From Pontibacter mucosus (GTDB taxonomy: Bacteria > Bacteroidota > Bacteroidia > Cytophagales > Hymenobacteraceae), in contig NZ_QBKI01000006.1 of assembly GCF_003054055.1 (NCBI RefSeq), positions 248,001 through 312,000 on the forward strand: DNA of 64,000 bases, written 5' to 3'. Below are positions 37,421 to 45,900 of the stretch, piece after piece. Position 1 is the first letter of the stretch, and every line of letters starts with the position of its first letter. The translations under genes and the position numbers were made by a program. The notes under the pieces were generated by a model that saw only the letters and a list, made by a program, of their open reading frames with translations, was not told the DNA's origin and searched no databases.

Positions 37421-38809
37421 ATGGTGGAGGAAATTAACATTCAACAACTGAAGGCAAGTATGCGGGGCGCTGTGCTACAGCCCGGCGAAAGCGGCTACGA
37501 CGAGGCCCGCAAAGTATACAACGCCATGATAGACAAGCGCCCCCGCCTCATTGCCAGGTGCGAGGACGTGGCCGATGTAATCTACGCCGTAAACTTTGCC
37601 CGCGAAAACAACCTGCTGGTGGCCATCAGGGGCGGCGGGCACAACGGCGGCGGGCTGGGCATTTGCGACGACGGCCTGGTGATTGACCTGTCGCATCTGA
37701 ACGGGGTGCAGGTGAACCCGGAGAAGATGACGGTGCGGGTGGAAGGCGGCTGTACCTGGGGCAAAGTAGACCACGCTACGCATGCCTTTGGCCTGGCAAC
37801 ACCCAGCGGCATTATTTCCACCACCGGCGTAGGCGGGCTTACGCTCGGGGGCGGCATCGGGCACCTGACACGTGCTTATGGCTTAACCATTGATAACCTG
37901 CTGGAGGCGGATGTGGTGCTGGCCGACGGCAGCCTGGTAAAAGCAAGCGAGACAACCCATGAAGATCTCTTCTGGGCCATTCGCGGCGGCGGCGGCAACT
38001 TTGGCGTCGTAACCTCCTTCTTGTTTAAACTGCACCCGGTAAGTATAGACTATGGCGGCCCGATGATGTGGGAGCTGGACCAGGCGAAGGAGGTGATGCA
38101 GTGGTGGCGCGACTTCATACTGGAGGCACCAGAGGATTTGAACGGCTTTTTCGCCTTCGTACAGATACCACCCGTAGCACCTTTCCCAGCCGAACATCAT
38201 AACAAGATTGTAGGCGGTGTGGTGTGGTGTTATACCGGGGATCCGGAAAAAGTGGAGCAGGTCTTCGGCCCCATCCGAAGTATGGCTCCCCAACCTATCG
38301 TTGATTTGGTGGGCCCGATTCCGCACCCGGCCTTGCAAAGTATGTTCGACCCGCTTTACCCGCCCGGCCACCAATGGTACTGGCGCGCCGACTTTGTAAA
38401 AGAGATCAGCGATGAAGCTATTGATCGCCACCTGGAGTTTGCCCGCAAACTACCAACGCCACAATCCACCATGCACCTCTACCCCGTCAACGGCGCCGCG
38501 CATGAACTGGGCAAAGATGCCACGGCCTGGAGCTACCGCGACGCCAACTGGGCGCAGGTCATCGTCGGTGTAGATCCCGATCCGGCCAACAAGGAAAAAA
38601 TTACTACCTGGACAAAGACCTACTTCGATGCCCTACACCCTTACTCAGCGGGTGGCGCGTATGTTAATTTTATGATGGAGGAAGGGGACGAGCGCATCCG
38701 GGCCACGTACCGCGACAATTATGACCGGCTGGCGCACATCAAGTATCAGTATGACCCAAATAACCTGTTTAAGGTAAACCAGAACATCAAGCCGGCGGTA
38801 CCGGCTTAG
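37421..38809 (+). CDS. BBE-type FAD-linked oxidoreductase
   Basis: 462 residues of the VAO/berberine-bridge flavoprotein family. The FAD-attachment loop is IRGGGHNGGG (69-78), with His74 the expected covalent flavin ligand. Further FAD contacts are in TPSGIISTTGVGGLTLGGG near 126-144. The C-terminus has the BBE motif YDPNNLFKVNQNI. Family members oxidise sugars, alkaloids or phenols; the substrate is not evident. No signal peptide. A GGAGG lies 5 bases before the ATG. Confidence 0.9.
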   Translation: MVEEINIQQLKASMRGAVLQPGESGYDEARKVYNAMIDKRPRLIARCEDVADVIYAVNFARENNLLVAIRGGGHNGGGLGICDDGLVIDLSHLNGVQVNPEKMTVRVEGGCTWGKVDHATHAFGLATPSGIISTTGVGGLTLGGGIGHLTRAYGLTIDNLLEADVVLADGSLVKASETTHEDLFWAIRGGGGNFGVVTSFLFKLHPVSIDYGGPMMWELDQAKEVMQWWRDFILEAPEDLNGFFAFVQIPPVAPFPAEHHNKIVGGVVWCYTGDPEKVEQVFGPIRSMAPQPIVDLVGPIPHPALQSMFDPLYPPGHQWYWRADFVKEISDEAIDRHLEFARKLPTPQSTMHLYPVNGAAHELGKDATAWSYRDANWAQVIVGVDPDPANKEKITTWTKTYFDALHPYSAGGAYVNFMMEEGDERIRATYRDNYDRLAHIKYQYDPNNLFKVNQNIKPAVPA

Positions 38810-38899
38810 GTATGCAATCAGGGGTTCTCCGGGCAGAGTGGCTCCATTGAAAGTATGGCAAAGGGGTGACAGGCGCTGTACTTCCTGCAGCGGTTTTTG

Positions 38900-38907
38900 T
38901 ACCTTTG
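38900..38907 (+). promoter_or_regulatory. -7 box TACCTTTG of dinB
   Basis: The box lies inside the upstream extension of the dinB frame, so transcription should begin near 38914. This excludes the far upstream TTG (38897) as the translation start. Confidence 0.55.
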
Positions 38908-38926
38908 CAAGTATAAAAGCCATACC

Positions 38927-40009
38927 TTGGAACAGCCCATCCGCAAGATCATCCACATCGACATGGACGCCTTTTTTGCCTCCGTGGAGCAGCGCGATAA
39001 CCCCGAGCTGCGCGGCAAGCCTGTGGCCGTGGGAGGCTCCAAAGCGCGGGGCGTGGTGGCCGCAGCCAGCTACGAGGCCCGCAAGTATGGCGTGCATTCG
39101 GCATTGGCTTCCAAAATAGCAGCCCAGCGTTGCCCCCAGCTTATCTTTGTGAAAGCCAGGTTTGACGTGTACAGTGCCGTGTCGCGGCAGATACGGGAGA
39201 TTTTCTACTCCTACACCGACCTGGTAGAGCCGCTCTCGCTCGACGAGGCCTACCTGGACGTGACGGAAAACAAAATCGGTATGCCCTCAGCCAGCATCAT
39301 CGCCAAAGAAATCAAACAGCGGATTCTGGAGGAAACAGGCCTTACGGCCTCGGCAGGCGTGTCGTTCAATAAGTTTCTGGCCAAGATTGCCTCCGACATG
39401 AACAAGCCCAACGGCTTTACGCTCATCACGCCGGATAAGGCCGAGGAAGTGGTGGCAGGCCTGGAAATTGAGAAGTTTCATGGTATTGGCAAGGTAACCG
39501 CGACCAAAATGCAAAGTATGGGCATCCTGACCGGGGCTGACCTGCGCCAGCGCACAGAGGAGGAACTGGTACGCCACTTTGGCAAAGTGGGCCGCTACTA
39601 TTTCCGCGTAGCCCGCGCCCAGGACGAGCGCGAAGTACAACCACACCGCATCCGCAAGTCCATCGGATCGGAGCGCACCTTTGATAACGACCTGACAGAG
39701 GAGGACGACATGCTGGAGCGCCTGCAGCACCTCTCCGAAGAAGTGGCCCAGGACATGGCCCGCCTGCAGGCTACCGCCAAAACCTTGACGCTCAAGATAA
39801 AGTACTTCGATTTTACGTTGAACACCCGCAGCAAAACCTACCTGAGCGAGTTCAGCTCCACCGATGCCATTTATACTATTGCAAGAGAACTTCTGCGCAT
39901 GCCGCAACTGCCGCCCTACCCGGTGCGCCTGCTGGGCATCTCTGTCTCCAGCCTCACTTACCAGCACGACCGCCTGCGGGAGGGGTACCAACTGACGCTG
40001 GAGTTGTAG
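38927..40009 (+). CDS. dinB: DNA polymerase IV (Y family)
   Basis: Error-prone translesion polymerase, 360 residues from the TTG at 38927. Catalytic acids are in HIDMDAFFASVE (10-21) and SLDEAYLDVTE (about 104-114). The helix-hairpin-helix region FHGIGKVTATKM is near 183, and the little-finger domain follows from about 240. The conserved DMDAF motif begins 11 residues into the frame, so a start near 38927 is needed; an ATG at 38963 would cut the motif. A C-terminal beta-clamp peptide may be present but is not clear. Confidence 0.92.
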   Translation: MEQPIRKIIHIDMDAFFASVEQRDNPELRGKPVAVGGSKARGVVAAASYEARKYGVHSALASKIAAQRCPQLIFVKARFDVYSAVSRQIREIFYSYTDLVEPLSLDEAYLDVTENKIGMPSASIIAKEIKQRILEETGLTASAGVSFNKFLAKIASDMNKPNGFTLITPDKAEEVVAGLEIEKFHGIGKVTATKMQSMGILTGADLRQRTEEELVRHFGKVGRYYFRVARAQDEREVQPHRIRKSIGSERTFDNDLTEEDDMLERLQHLSEEVAQDMARLQATAKTLTLKIKYFDFTLNTRSKTYLSEFSSTDAIYTIARELLRMPQLPPYPVRLLGISVSSLTYQHDRLREGYQLTLEL

Positions 40010-40732
40010 GGGAGAAGTGGGTCCAACCACCCTATACAAGTATAAACCAGTCCTAAAAACAGGGTTTAGCTTTTACAGCACCGGGTCCAACCACCTTTGC
40101 CCCTCCTTGGCTAAGGCTACGATTAGGACCCAAGTCCATTGCTGCTTCAAGTTTACAACTTGGAGCTATTTTGGGCCAGTTTTCAACTGGCGTACGTATA
40201 ACATGCCCGCTATAAGTACGCGCTCGAACTGAGAATAAGCCTCGTTGGTACTCCGGGCTGGAAACCTAAAGTATAAAAATGCCGCTGCTATAGTGGTCTC
40301 CAAAGCGTATCCCCTACAAAACAGGAGAGAGTTGTACTCGTCTCTTTTTGTTATCCTGAAAGGATCTTGTAGGAAGAAGGGTAAAGCCGTGGCTACTGGT
40401 GAAGTATAGTTTTCATAGTTATTGTATTCCGACCACCCATTTCCCCTTAACGCTACGCTCTCAAGCTTCAAGCCATCGCTTTCTAGCTTTAGGCTAAAGA
40501 CCTCGCGGTGTCCTCAGGTCCCGCGAGCGTCTGGTGCGGGCTATACTTTGTCTGCATCAGGATTTGCAGGATTTTGGGATGAGCAGGATTTCTGCCGTGC
40601 CGGGTCCAACCACCCCTTTATCCCCTCAGAGCTACGCTCGCTACCTTCGAACTCCCGTTCTCGGTAGTCTAAGGAGGGGAGCCTGTAGTTACGGTTGCTG
40701 AAGTATAAATTCCATAGCCTCCGTTCTCGCGC

Positions 40733-40752
40733 GGACAGGTCGCGACCTGTCC
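40733..40752. repeat. 20-bp perfect palindrome, copy 1
   Basis: GGACAGGTCGCGACCTGTCC, identical to 56800-56819 and in the same surroundings. Confidence 0.9.
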
Positions 40753-40989
40753 CTACCAAGTATAAACCCATACCAGCCCCTCCGAGGAGGGGAATTCTCA
40801 GCAGGCGATTTGCATTCCCTGCCCCTTCAAAGGGGGACTTTAGTTATTATGTTCTACCGAAACTGTCCCCTTGAGGACAAGTGAGACAAGAGTCGAAACT
40901 TGCGACCAGAGCTCAATAGGGGTGTTTACTTTTAGCGAAAACTTTTACCACTGGCTTTACACCCCTGTAGTCCCCTCAAGGGGACAGTA

Positions 40990-41265
40990 GTAATTGCCGT
41001 AGCTATCGATTCCGTTCCCAGCCTTGGGGTCGAGCGCCTCGAGAGGCTCCGGTGCCGAGCGACAGCGAGGCAGCCCGAGGTACGAGGGCAGGAAGCGAAA
41101 GCAGCGCGATACCCTTATCGAGGGCCCCTACCCCCAAGGCGAGGCCCCCCGGCCTGGGAGGGAGCCAAGTTGGAGATGCAACGATAGGTTGGTGGGAACT
41201 AGAGGAATAGTGGTGGTTTGAAAGGATAGCTTGGTTTAAGTGGAAGGAAGCAGCGGCTAGGGAAG
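40990..41265 (-). repeat. Long dispersed repeat, copy 2
   Basis: Inverted copy of the repeat at 16655-16905, sharing the block around GCCCGAGGTACGAGGGCAGG and the ends near CTATCG and AGCAGCGGCTA. Together with 40597-40989 it forms a composite also present at 56705-57190. Confidence 0.8.
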
Positions 41266-41508
41266 TATAAACCGTAAATTATAAAGTATAGCCAAAGTAT
41301 AAGTGTGGCTCTTCAAGCCAGTTGATTTACAAACCCAACATCATACATAGGCACGGGTTGCAAACCCGCGCCAGCAAGTGGCCTGCAAGTGAATGGAAGT
41401 ATAGCTAAGTGAAAAGCATAGCCAAAGTATAAAAGTATGGCTTACGCGGACTAAGAAGTCCGCAGCAGAGCAGGTTCCGGACAAGGATGTCCGGAACAGC
41501 GTAAGCAA

Positions 41509-42411
41509 CTACTCTAACTTCAATTCCCGCCGTAGCGACTCATCCTCATTTCTGTTCTTGGTCCAGTAATCCGTTATCATTTTAGCTTTGCGGGTGGCAC
41601 GGCTGGTTTCCTCCTGCCCGTTTTTCAGCTTATGTACCTCTTCCCAGCCGGCAATTTCGTAGGGAAAGGCCGTCGTATAGAAAATGCGCAGGATGCGCGG
41701 ATAGGTTTTATAGGTTACCTCGAGCACCTTCAGGTTAGCCGCCGGCATGCCGCCCATGCTTTCCCGGGCCTCTATGATTTCGATGTCAGCCTCCTGCGCT
41801 TTCAGCGGCTCATGCGTCAGGCGCTGGTCCAGCAGGGCCGGGATGAGGCTTACCTCCCCCTTGGGCACCAGGTCAGGATTCATACGCAGCACGGTCCAGA
41901 GGTTATCTTCCGGAACAGCATCGAGGGTGAAGTGCTGGTCGCTTTCCTGCTCGAAGTAAGAAAACAGCCGGGCATCATACTTGCCGCTCTTGCGGTTTAA
42001 CTGCGTAAAGGTCTGCCCGCACCATTCCTGCACGCTGGCCGTCACCTTCACGGCCGGAACATGGTCGTAGACGGGCGTAAAGACGGAGAGCATCATCGAG
42101 TACGGGTAAATGCCGGTCACGAACTTCTTGGTGAGGTTCAGCTTCAGCACCTTCTGCGCGTCGTCTTCATTGGCCTCCGGGTTATCGAGCTTTACCTGGT
42201 TCTTTCTGGAGAAATCCTCAGTCACAAAAATCAGCACCGCCTCTCCGTCACGCTTCTCGCCGTAGCGGTACTGCTCTAAATTATAGGAGTTGATTTCCGC
42301 CTTCCCTTGAAACCAGTAGGCGCCAAAGGCATCGTAGTCCATGTTGCGGGAGCCACCCGATGTGCAGCCGGCTAAAAGTATAAACAGGGAAAGGTACAGG
42401 AGCTTTTTCAT
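41509..42411 (-). CDS. Lipoprotein of unknown function
   Basis: 300 residues. Signal with lipobox LLAGC (Cys16), then a soluble domain with no motif I recognise: MDYDAFGAYWFQGKAEINSYNLEQYRYGE, VKVTASVQEWCGQTFTQLNRK and RILRIFYTTAFPYEIAGWEE. Related proteins are widespread in Bacteroidota and are sometimes labelled Maf without good reason. It lies 98 bases downstream of the four-gene leftward operon and may belong to it. Likely outer-membrane anchored. Confidence 0.7.
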   Translation of the reverse strand: MKKLLYLSLFILLAGCTSGGSRNMDYDAFGAYWFQGKAEINSYNLEQYRYGEKRDGEAVLIFVTEDFSRKNQVKLDNPEANEDDAQKVLKLNLTKKFVTGIYPYSMMLSVFTPVYDHVPAVKVTASVQEWCGQTFTQLNRKSGKYDARLFSYFEQESDQHFTLDAVPEDNLWTVLRMNPDLVPKGEVSLIPALLDQRLTHEPLKAQEADIEIIEARESMGGMPAANLKVLEVTYKTYPRILRIFYTTAFPYEIAGWEEVHKLKNGQEETSRATRKAKMITDYWTKNRNEDESLRRELKLE

Positions 42412-42509
42412 CGTGGTAATTTAAGGGCTTTGAGCAAAGTGCCTCTATGTAATTTATACTTTGAGTTCGAAAGAAAGAGCACAAGCGGACGCTTTCGCAA
42501 TGCAAAATT

Positions 42510-42875
42510 TCATACTTCAGGCACCCGCTGCAGCACCTGGTTCAGCCGGTTTTTCAGCACATCCAAGGACTCCATGCCATCCAGTTCCTCCGCCGTCAGC
42601 AGCACCTCCACCTTGCTATTCTGCTGCAGGGCCACCAGTGGGTATTTGTTGTACACCTCCGTGTGCTCCCACTCATTCTTATAGATAAACTCAAACTCGT
42701 AAGGCAGTGTTTTCAGGTACTCCGCCCACTCCGGAAACATGGTGTAGTTGCCGTAGGTCAGGGCACAGAGGCTGCAGGGGTAGGTTTTGGGCGAGATAAT
42801 CTTGTGCGCGAAATCAACCAGCTTGTTAAAGAAGCCTGTCTCGGCATTGTATACGAAAAGCAGTTTTGGCGGCAT
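42510..42875 (-). CDS. Small protein with CSLC motif, last gene of the redox/glycosyltransferase operon
   Basis: 121 residues, cytoplasmic. It opens PPKLLFVYNAETGFFNKLVDFAHKI and has a CSLCALTYGN motif near 37-46 that could bind metal or take part in thiol chemistry. The C-terminal part (QNSKVEVLLTAEELDGMESLDVLKNRL) is helical. I know no function for it. It starts three bases after the glycosyltransferase stop, so it is surely cotranscribed. Confidence 0.7.
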   Translation of the reverse strand: MPPKLLFVYNAETGFFNKLVDFAHKIISPKTYPCSLCALTYGNYTMFPEWAEYLKTLPYEFEFIYKNEWEHTEVYNKYPLVALQQNSKVEVLLTAEELDGMESLDVLKNRLNQVLQRVPEV

Positions 42876-42878
42876 GGC

Positions 42879-44348
42879 TCAGGCGTGTTTGTAAGAACGT
42901 ACGGAATGATAAAAAACGAGCAGGTACCCCACCGCCAGCATGCTGTGGAAAATGAGCATCACATACTCTCCTTGCACCACACTCCAGGTAGCTACAGCCA
43001 GGAACAAAAGCCCCAGCAAGCCCTCCAGATAAGTAGTAAGGGGCATTTTCAGGTGAAGGTAAAAGTTCTCCTGCCAGGTATGTTTTCGCGCCTCCAGGTT
43101 AAACTTCGGGGTGCGGATAAAAGGGGATTTGCGGCCGGTCCAGCCCTCCCACACCGCCACGGCATTGTGCAGCGCCATCCCCATCGACACCGACAGGAAC
43201 AACGGGTAGTACAGCACAAAGCCAACAACACGGTTCCTACCTGTGGCCTTGCCCAGGGCATCGGCCTGAAAGTATACCAGGCTGATCACCACAAAACTCA
43301 GCAACATCACCCTTGCTACCTCCAGAGCTTCAGGGGGCAACTGGTGGTTTACCTTCGCCCAGAGCAGCGGTATACTGGCCAGCGAGGCCAGCAGCACCGC
43401 CACAAATACGGCGCTATTGAGCAAGTGCGCCAACGCGTGGTACTTGGTTTTAGCAGATTTTCCGGAGTTTAACACAGAGCCCAAATGCTTTACAGCCACC
43501 TCTGCTCCGCCCTTGGTCCAGCGGAACTGCTGCGACTTCAGCGCGCTCATCACGGGCGGCAGCTCCGCCGGAGACTCCACCTCGGGCAAGTATAAAAACT
43601 GCCAACCCTTTAGCTGGGCGCGGTAGCTCAGGTCCAGGTCTTCGGTCAGGGTATCGTCCTGCCAGTTGCCGGCATCCAGAATGGTGGTTTTGCGCCACAC
43701 GCCGCCTGTACCGTTAAAGTTGATGAAGGCGTGCTGGCTGTTGCGGCCCACCTGCTCGATAAAGAAGTGCGCATCCAGGGCCAGGGCCTGCAGCCGGGTA
43801 AGGATGGAGTAATCCATATTCAGGTGCGTCCAGCGGGTTTGCACCATGCCCAGCTCGGCGTTGGAAAAGTATGGAATGGTCTGTTTCAGAAAGCCGGGTT
43901 GTGGGGTAAAGTCTGCATCAAAAATGGTGATAAACTCCCCTTGGGCTAGTTCCAGGCCATACTTCAGGGCGCCTGCCTTAAAGCCGCTGCGGTCGGGGCG
44001 GCGGATGTGCTGCAGGTTCAGGTGTGGGTACCGGGTAATCGTTTCCCGGATGATGTCCGTGGTCTCGTCGTCGCTGTCGTCGAGCAGCTGAATTTCCAAC
44101 TTGTCTGCAGGATAATCCAGGGCGGCCACGGCATCGATGAGGCGCTCCACCACATACTTTTCGTTGTACACCGGCAGCTGCACCGTTACCGGAGGCCATA
44201 CGTCTGGGGCAGGCGGCGCTGGCCTATTGCCCTGCTTGCGGACCTGCCGGAAGCGGTACAACAGGTGCGCCTGCGCGACGCTGTATAAAAGTATAAACAG
44301 CATGGCAAGCCCGTAAACCAGCAGGCAAAGTATAAGCAGTAGGTTCAT
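42879..44348 (-). CDS. Family 2 membrane glycosyltransferase (cellulose/mannan synthase-like)
   Basis: 489 residues with a hydrophobic N-terminus and four or five helices at the C-terminus. The processive GT2 motifs are all present: LLDDSDDET (88-96), DAD at 144-146, TED at 235-237 and QQFRW at 273-277. Such enzymes polymerise or transfer hexoses from nucleotide sugars across the inner membrane. No BcsB, alginate or exopolysaccharide export gene is adjacent, which argues for addition of sugar to a lipid or small acceptor. Its ATG overlaps the stop of the upstream ferredoxin gene by one base. Confidence 0.88.
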   Translation of the reverse strand: MNLLLILCLLVYGLAMLFILLYSVAQAHLLYRFRQVRKQGNRPAPPAPDVWPPVTVQLPVYNEKYVVERLIDAVAALDYPADKLEIQLLDDSDDETTDIIRETITRYPHLNLQHIRRPDRSGFKAGALKYGLELAQGEFITIFDADFTPQPGFLKQTIPYFSNAELGMVQTRWTHLNMDYSILTRLQALALDAHFFIEQVGRNSQHAFINFNGTGGVWRKTTILDAGNWQDDTLTEDLDLSYRAQLKGWQFLYLPEVESPAELPPVMSALKSQQFRWTKGGAEVAVKHLGSVLNSGKSAKTKYHALAHLLNSAVFVAVLLASLASIPLLWAKVNHQLPPEALEVARVMLLSFVVISLVYFQADALGKATGRNRVVGFVLYYPLFLSVSMGMALHNAVAVWEGWTGRKSPFIRTPKFNLEARKHTWQENFYLHLKMPLTTYLEGLLGLLFLAVATWSVVQGEYVMLIFHSMLAVGYLLVFYHSVRSYKHA

Positions 44349-45892
44349 TAATTCAGCACTTTGATGGATTCATTTCCGGTCAGGAAAGGAATGTCGGTGA
44401 TGCGGCCCTGCTCCGGCCCGTTTTCCAGTTTCAGGACACCACGGGGGCACACGCTGGCGCAAATACCGCAGCCCACACAGGAAGCCCGTACAATGTTTTG
44501 TCCCCGCTGCGCATACCAGCGCACATCAATGCCCATTTCGCAGTAGGTAGAGCAATTGCCGCAGGAGATGCACTGGCCCCCGTTGGTCGTGATGCGGAAC
44601 CTCGATTTATAGCGCTGCACGATACCGATGTAGGCGGCCAGCGGGCAGCCAAAACGGCACCACACGCGGTTGCCCATCAGCGGGTAAAAGCCCACACCCA
44701 CCACCCCGGCAAAGGCAGCCCCTATCAGGAAGCCGTACCACTGGTGCAGCATGTCAGTGGACTGCTTCAGAAGTGCAAATTCGGTAAAATAATTGGCAAT
44801 GGTCAGCAAGGTGATGACAGTGATGATAACAAGTATGGGGTACACCATCCAGCGTTCCACTTTCCAGGCTTTCAGGGACTTGTCGGAGAGGTGGCGGTAG
44901 GGGTCGCCGGCGGTTTCGGCCAGGCCGCCGCAGCCACACACCCAGCTGCAGTACCAGCGCTTGCCATAGAAATAGGTAAACAGCGGCACGGCCACTATAA
45001 TCAGGAGTATCCCCCAGATAAACAGGAACAGGCCCGCGCTGCCGCTGCCCAACATGCTGGCTACGCTATACTCAAAGAAAAAGTCGTAGTCGAGTGGCCA
45101 GATGTTTTTCAGGTCGTACCAGGGCAAATTCAGCACGACCAGTATCTCCGGAATCAGGAAAGCAAAGCTTAGCTGGAAAAACATCACCGAGGCGGTGCGC
45201 AGCAGCTGGTAGTTGTTGCCTTTATACTTGCGGAACATCCGCACGCCCATCACCAGAATAGCCAAGGTATAAATCGTACCATACAAAAACCACTGACTGG
45301 CCGGACCTCCGGACAAAGTATAACTTAGCGGGTCCACCAGCAGGGCCCAGTTCACGATATACTCCGGGTACCAGTAGAGCAGTACATAAATGGCGGTTAA
45401 GTACACGCCAATCGTTATCCCCACTACGCCACGTGATTTGTTTGAGGAGAACATGACGCCGTTATTCTTCACGCCGGCCGGCTCGCCCCGGTACTGCGGC
45501 AAGATGTAGAGCAGCGCGCCGGCTGCCCCCACTATAATCGTCAGGAAGAGCAAAAGGAGCTTGTTGTTCTCCACAAAGCCCTGACTGGCTACTCTGGCGA
45601 GAGCAAAGGCATAGTCGTCCCAGATGACGCGGTCCCACTGCTGGCTGCGCTGCTGCTCCTCATTGTAGTTATCCAGAAGGCGGTTAAAGTCGGTGGCGAA
45701 GCTGAAGCTGGACGAATAAGTTTCACCCAACATTGGCTGCAGCTCCTGCCGCAGCACCTCCACATGCTCTTGCTTCACCGACTCCTGCAGCTGCGCCTCC
45801 GTTAGCCGGAACTGCCCCATAAACAGCAATGCGTTAAAGAGCAGCAGCGCTAGCAGGAAAATACCCAAGCCTAATTTCTGTATCGCCTTCAT
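44348..45892 (-). CDS. NosR/NapH-like membrane 4Fe-4S protein
   Basis: 514 residues. An N-terminal helix (about 8-28) is followed by an extracytoplasmic segment and then five or more membrane helices. Cysteine clusters are YCSWVCGCGG near 318-327, VWCRFGCP near 418, and two ferredoxin-type motifs, CISCGNCSTYCE and CVGCGICASVCPRG, in the last 80 residues. The arrangement resembles NosR and NapH, which pass quinol-derived electrons across the membrane. No nos or nap genes are nearby. It follows the FAD oxidoreductase by eight bases, a likely electron partner. Confidence 0.85.
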   Translation of the reverse strand: MKAIQKLGLGIFLLALLLFNALLFMGQFRLTEAQLQESVKQEHVEVLRQELQPMLGETYSSSFSFATDFNRLLDNYNEEQQRSQQWDRVIWDDYAFALARVASQGFVENNKLLLLFLTIIVGAAGALLYILPQYRGEPAGVKNNGVMFSSNKSRGVVGITIGVYLTAIYVLLYWYPEYIVNWALLVDPLSYTLSGGPASQWFLYGTIYTLAILVMGVRMFRKYKGNNYQLLRTASVMFFQLSFAFLIPEILVVLNLPWYDLKNIWPLDYDFFFEYSVASMLGSGSAGLFLFIWGILLIIVAVPLFTYFYGKRWYCSWVCGCGGLAETAGDPYRHLSDKSLKAWKVERWMVYPILVIITVITLLTIANYFTEFALLKQSTDMLHQWYGFLIGAAFAGVVGVGFYPLMGNRVWCRFGCPLAAYIGIVQRYKSRFRITTNGGQCISCGNCSTYCEMGIDVRWYAQRGQNIVRASCVGCGICASVCPRGVLKLENGPEQGRITDIPFLTGNESIKVLN

Positions 45893-45900
45893 ACTTTAAT

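Larger units (their letters stand above)
40010..41508. repeat. 1.5-kb repeat island
   Basis: No gene is visible. It contains GGGTCCAACCACC-linked G-rich elements (near 40018, 40080 and 40600), a CATCCTGAAAGGATC element (40348-40367), the perfect palindrome at 40733-40752, a CCCCTCCGAGGAGGGG hairpin near 40780, a long-range inverted pair CTGTCCCCTTGAGG (40865 on) / CCTCAAGGGGACAG (40974 on), a full copy of the long repeat (40990-41265), and REP-like palindromes at 41325-41385, 41446-41463 and 41475-41496. Many AAGTATA words are scattered through it. Confidence 0.8.

Noticed and set aside
38897-38926. Upstream TTG start for dinB
   Set aside because: It would precede or overlap the TACCTTTG -7 box, so it is not in the expected mRNA.
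41509-42411. Septum inhibitor Maf
   Set aside because: A label often given to such lipoproteins; the sequence has a lipobox and none of the Maf nucleotide-pyrophosphatase motifs.
44348-45892. True NosR of nitrous oxide reduction
   Set aside because: No nosZ or accessory genes nearby, and the N-terminal FMN-binding domain of NosR is not evident.
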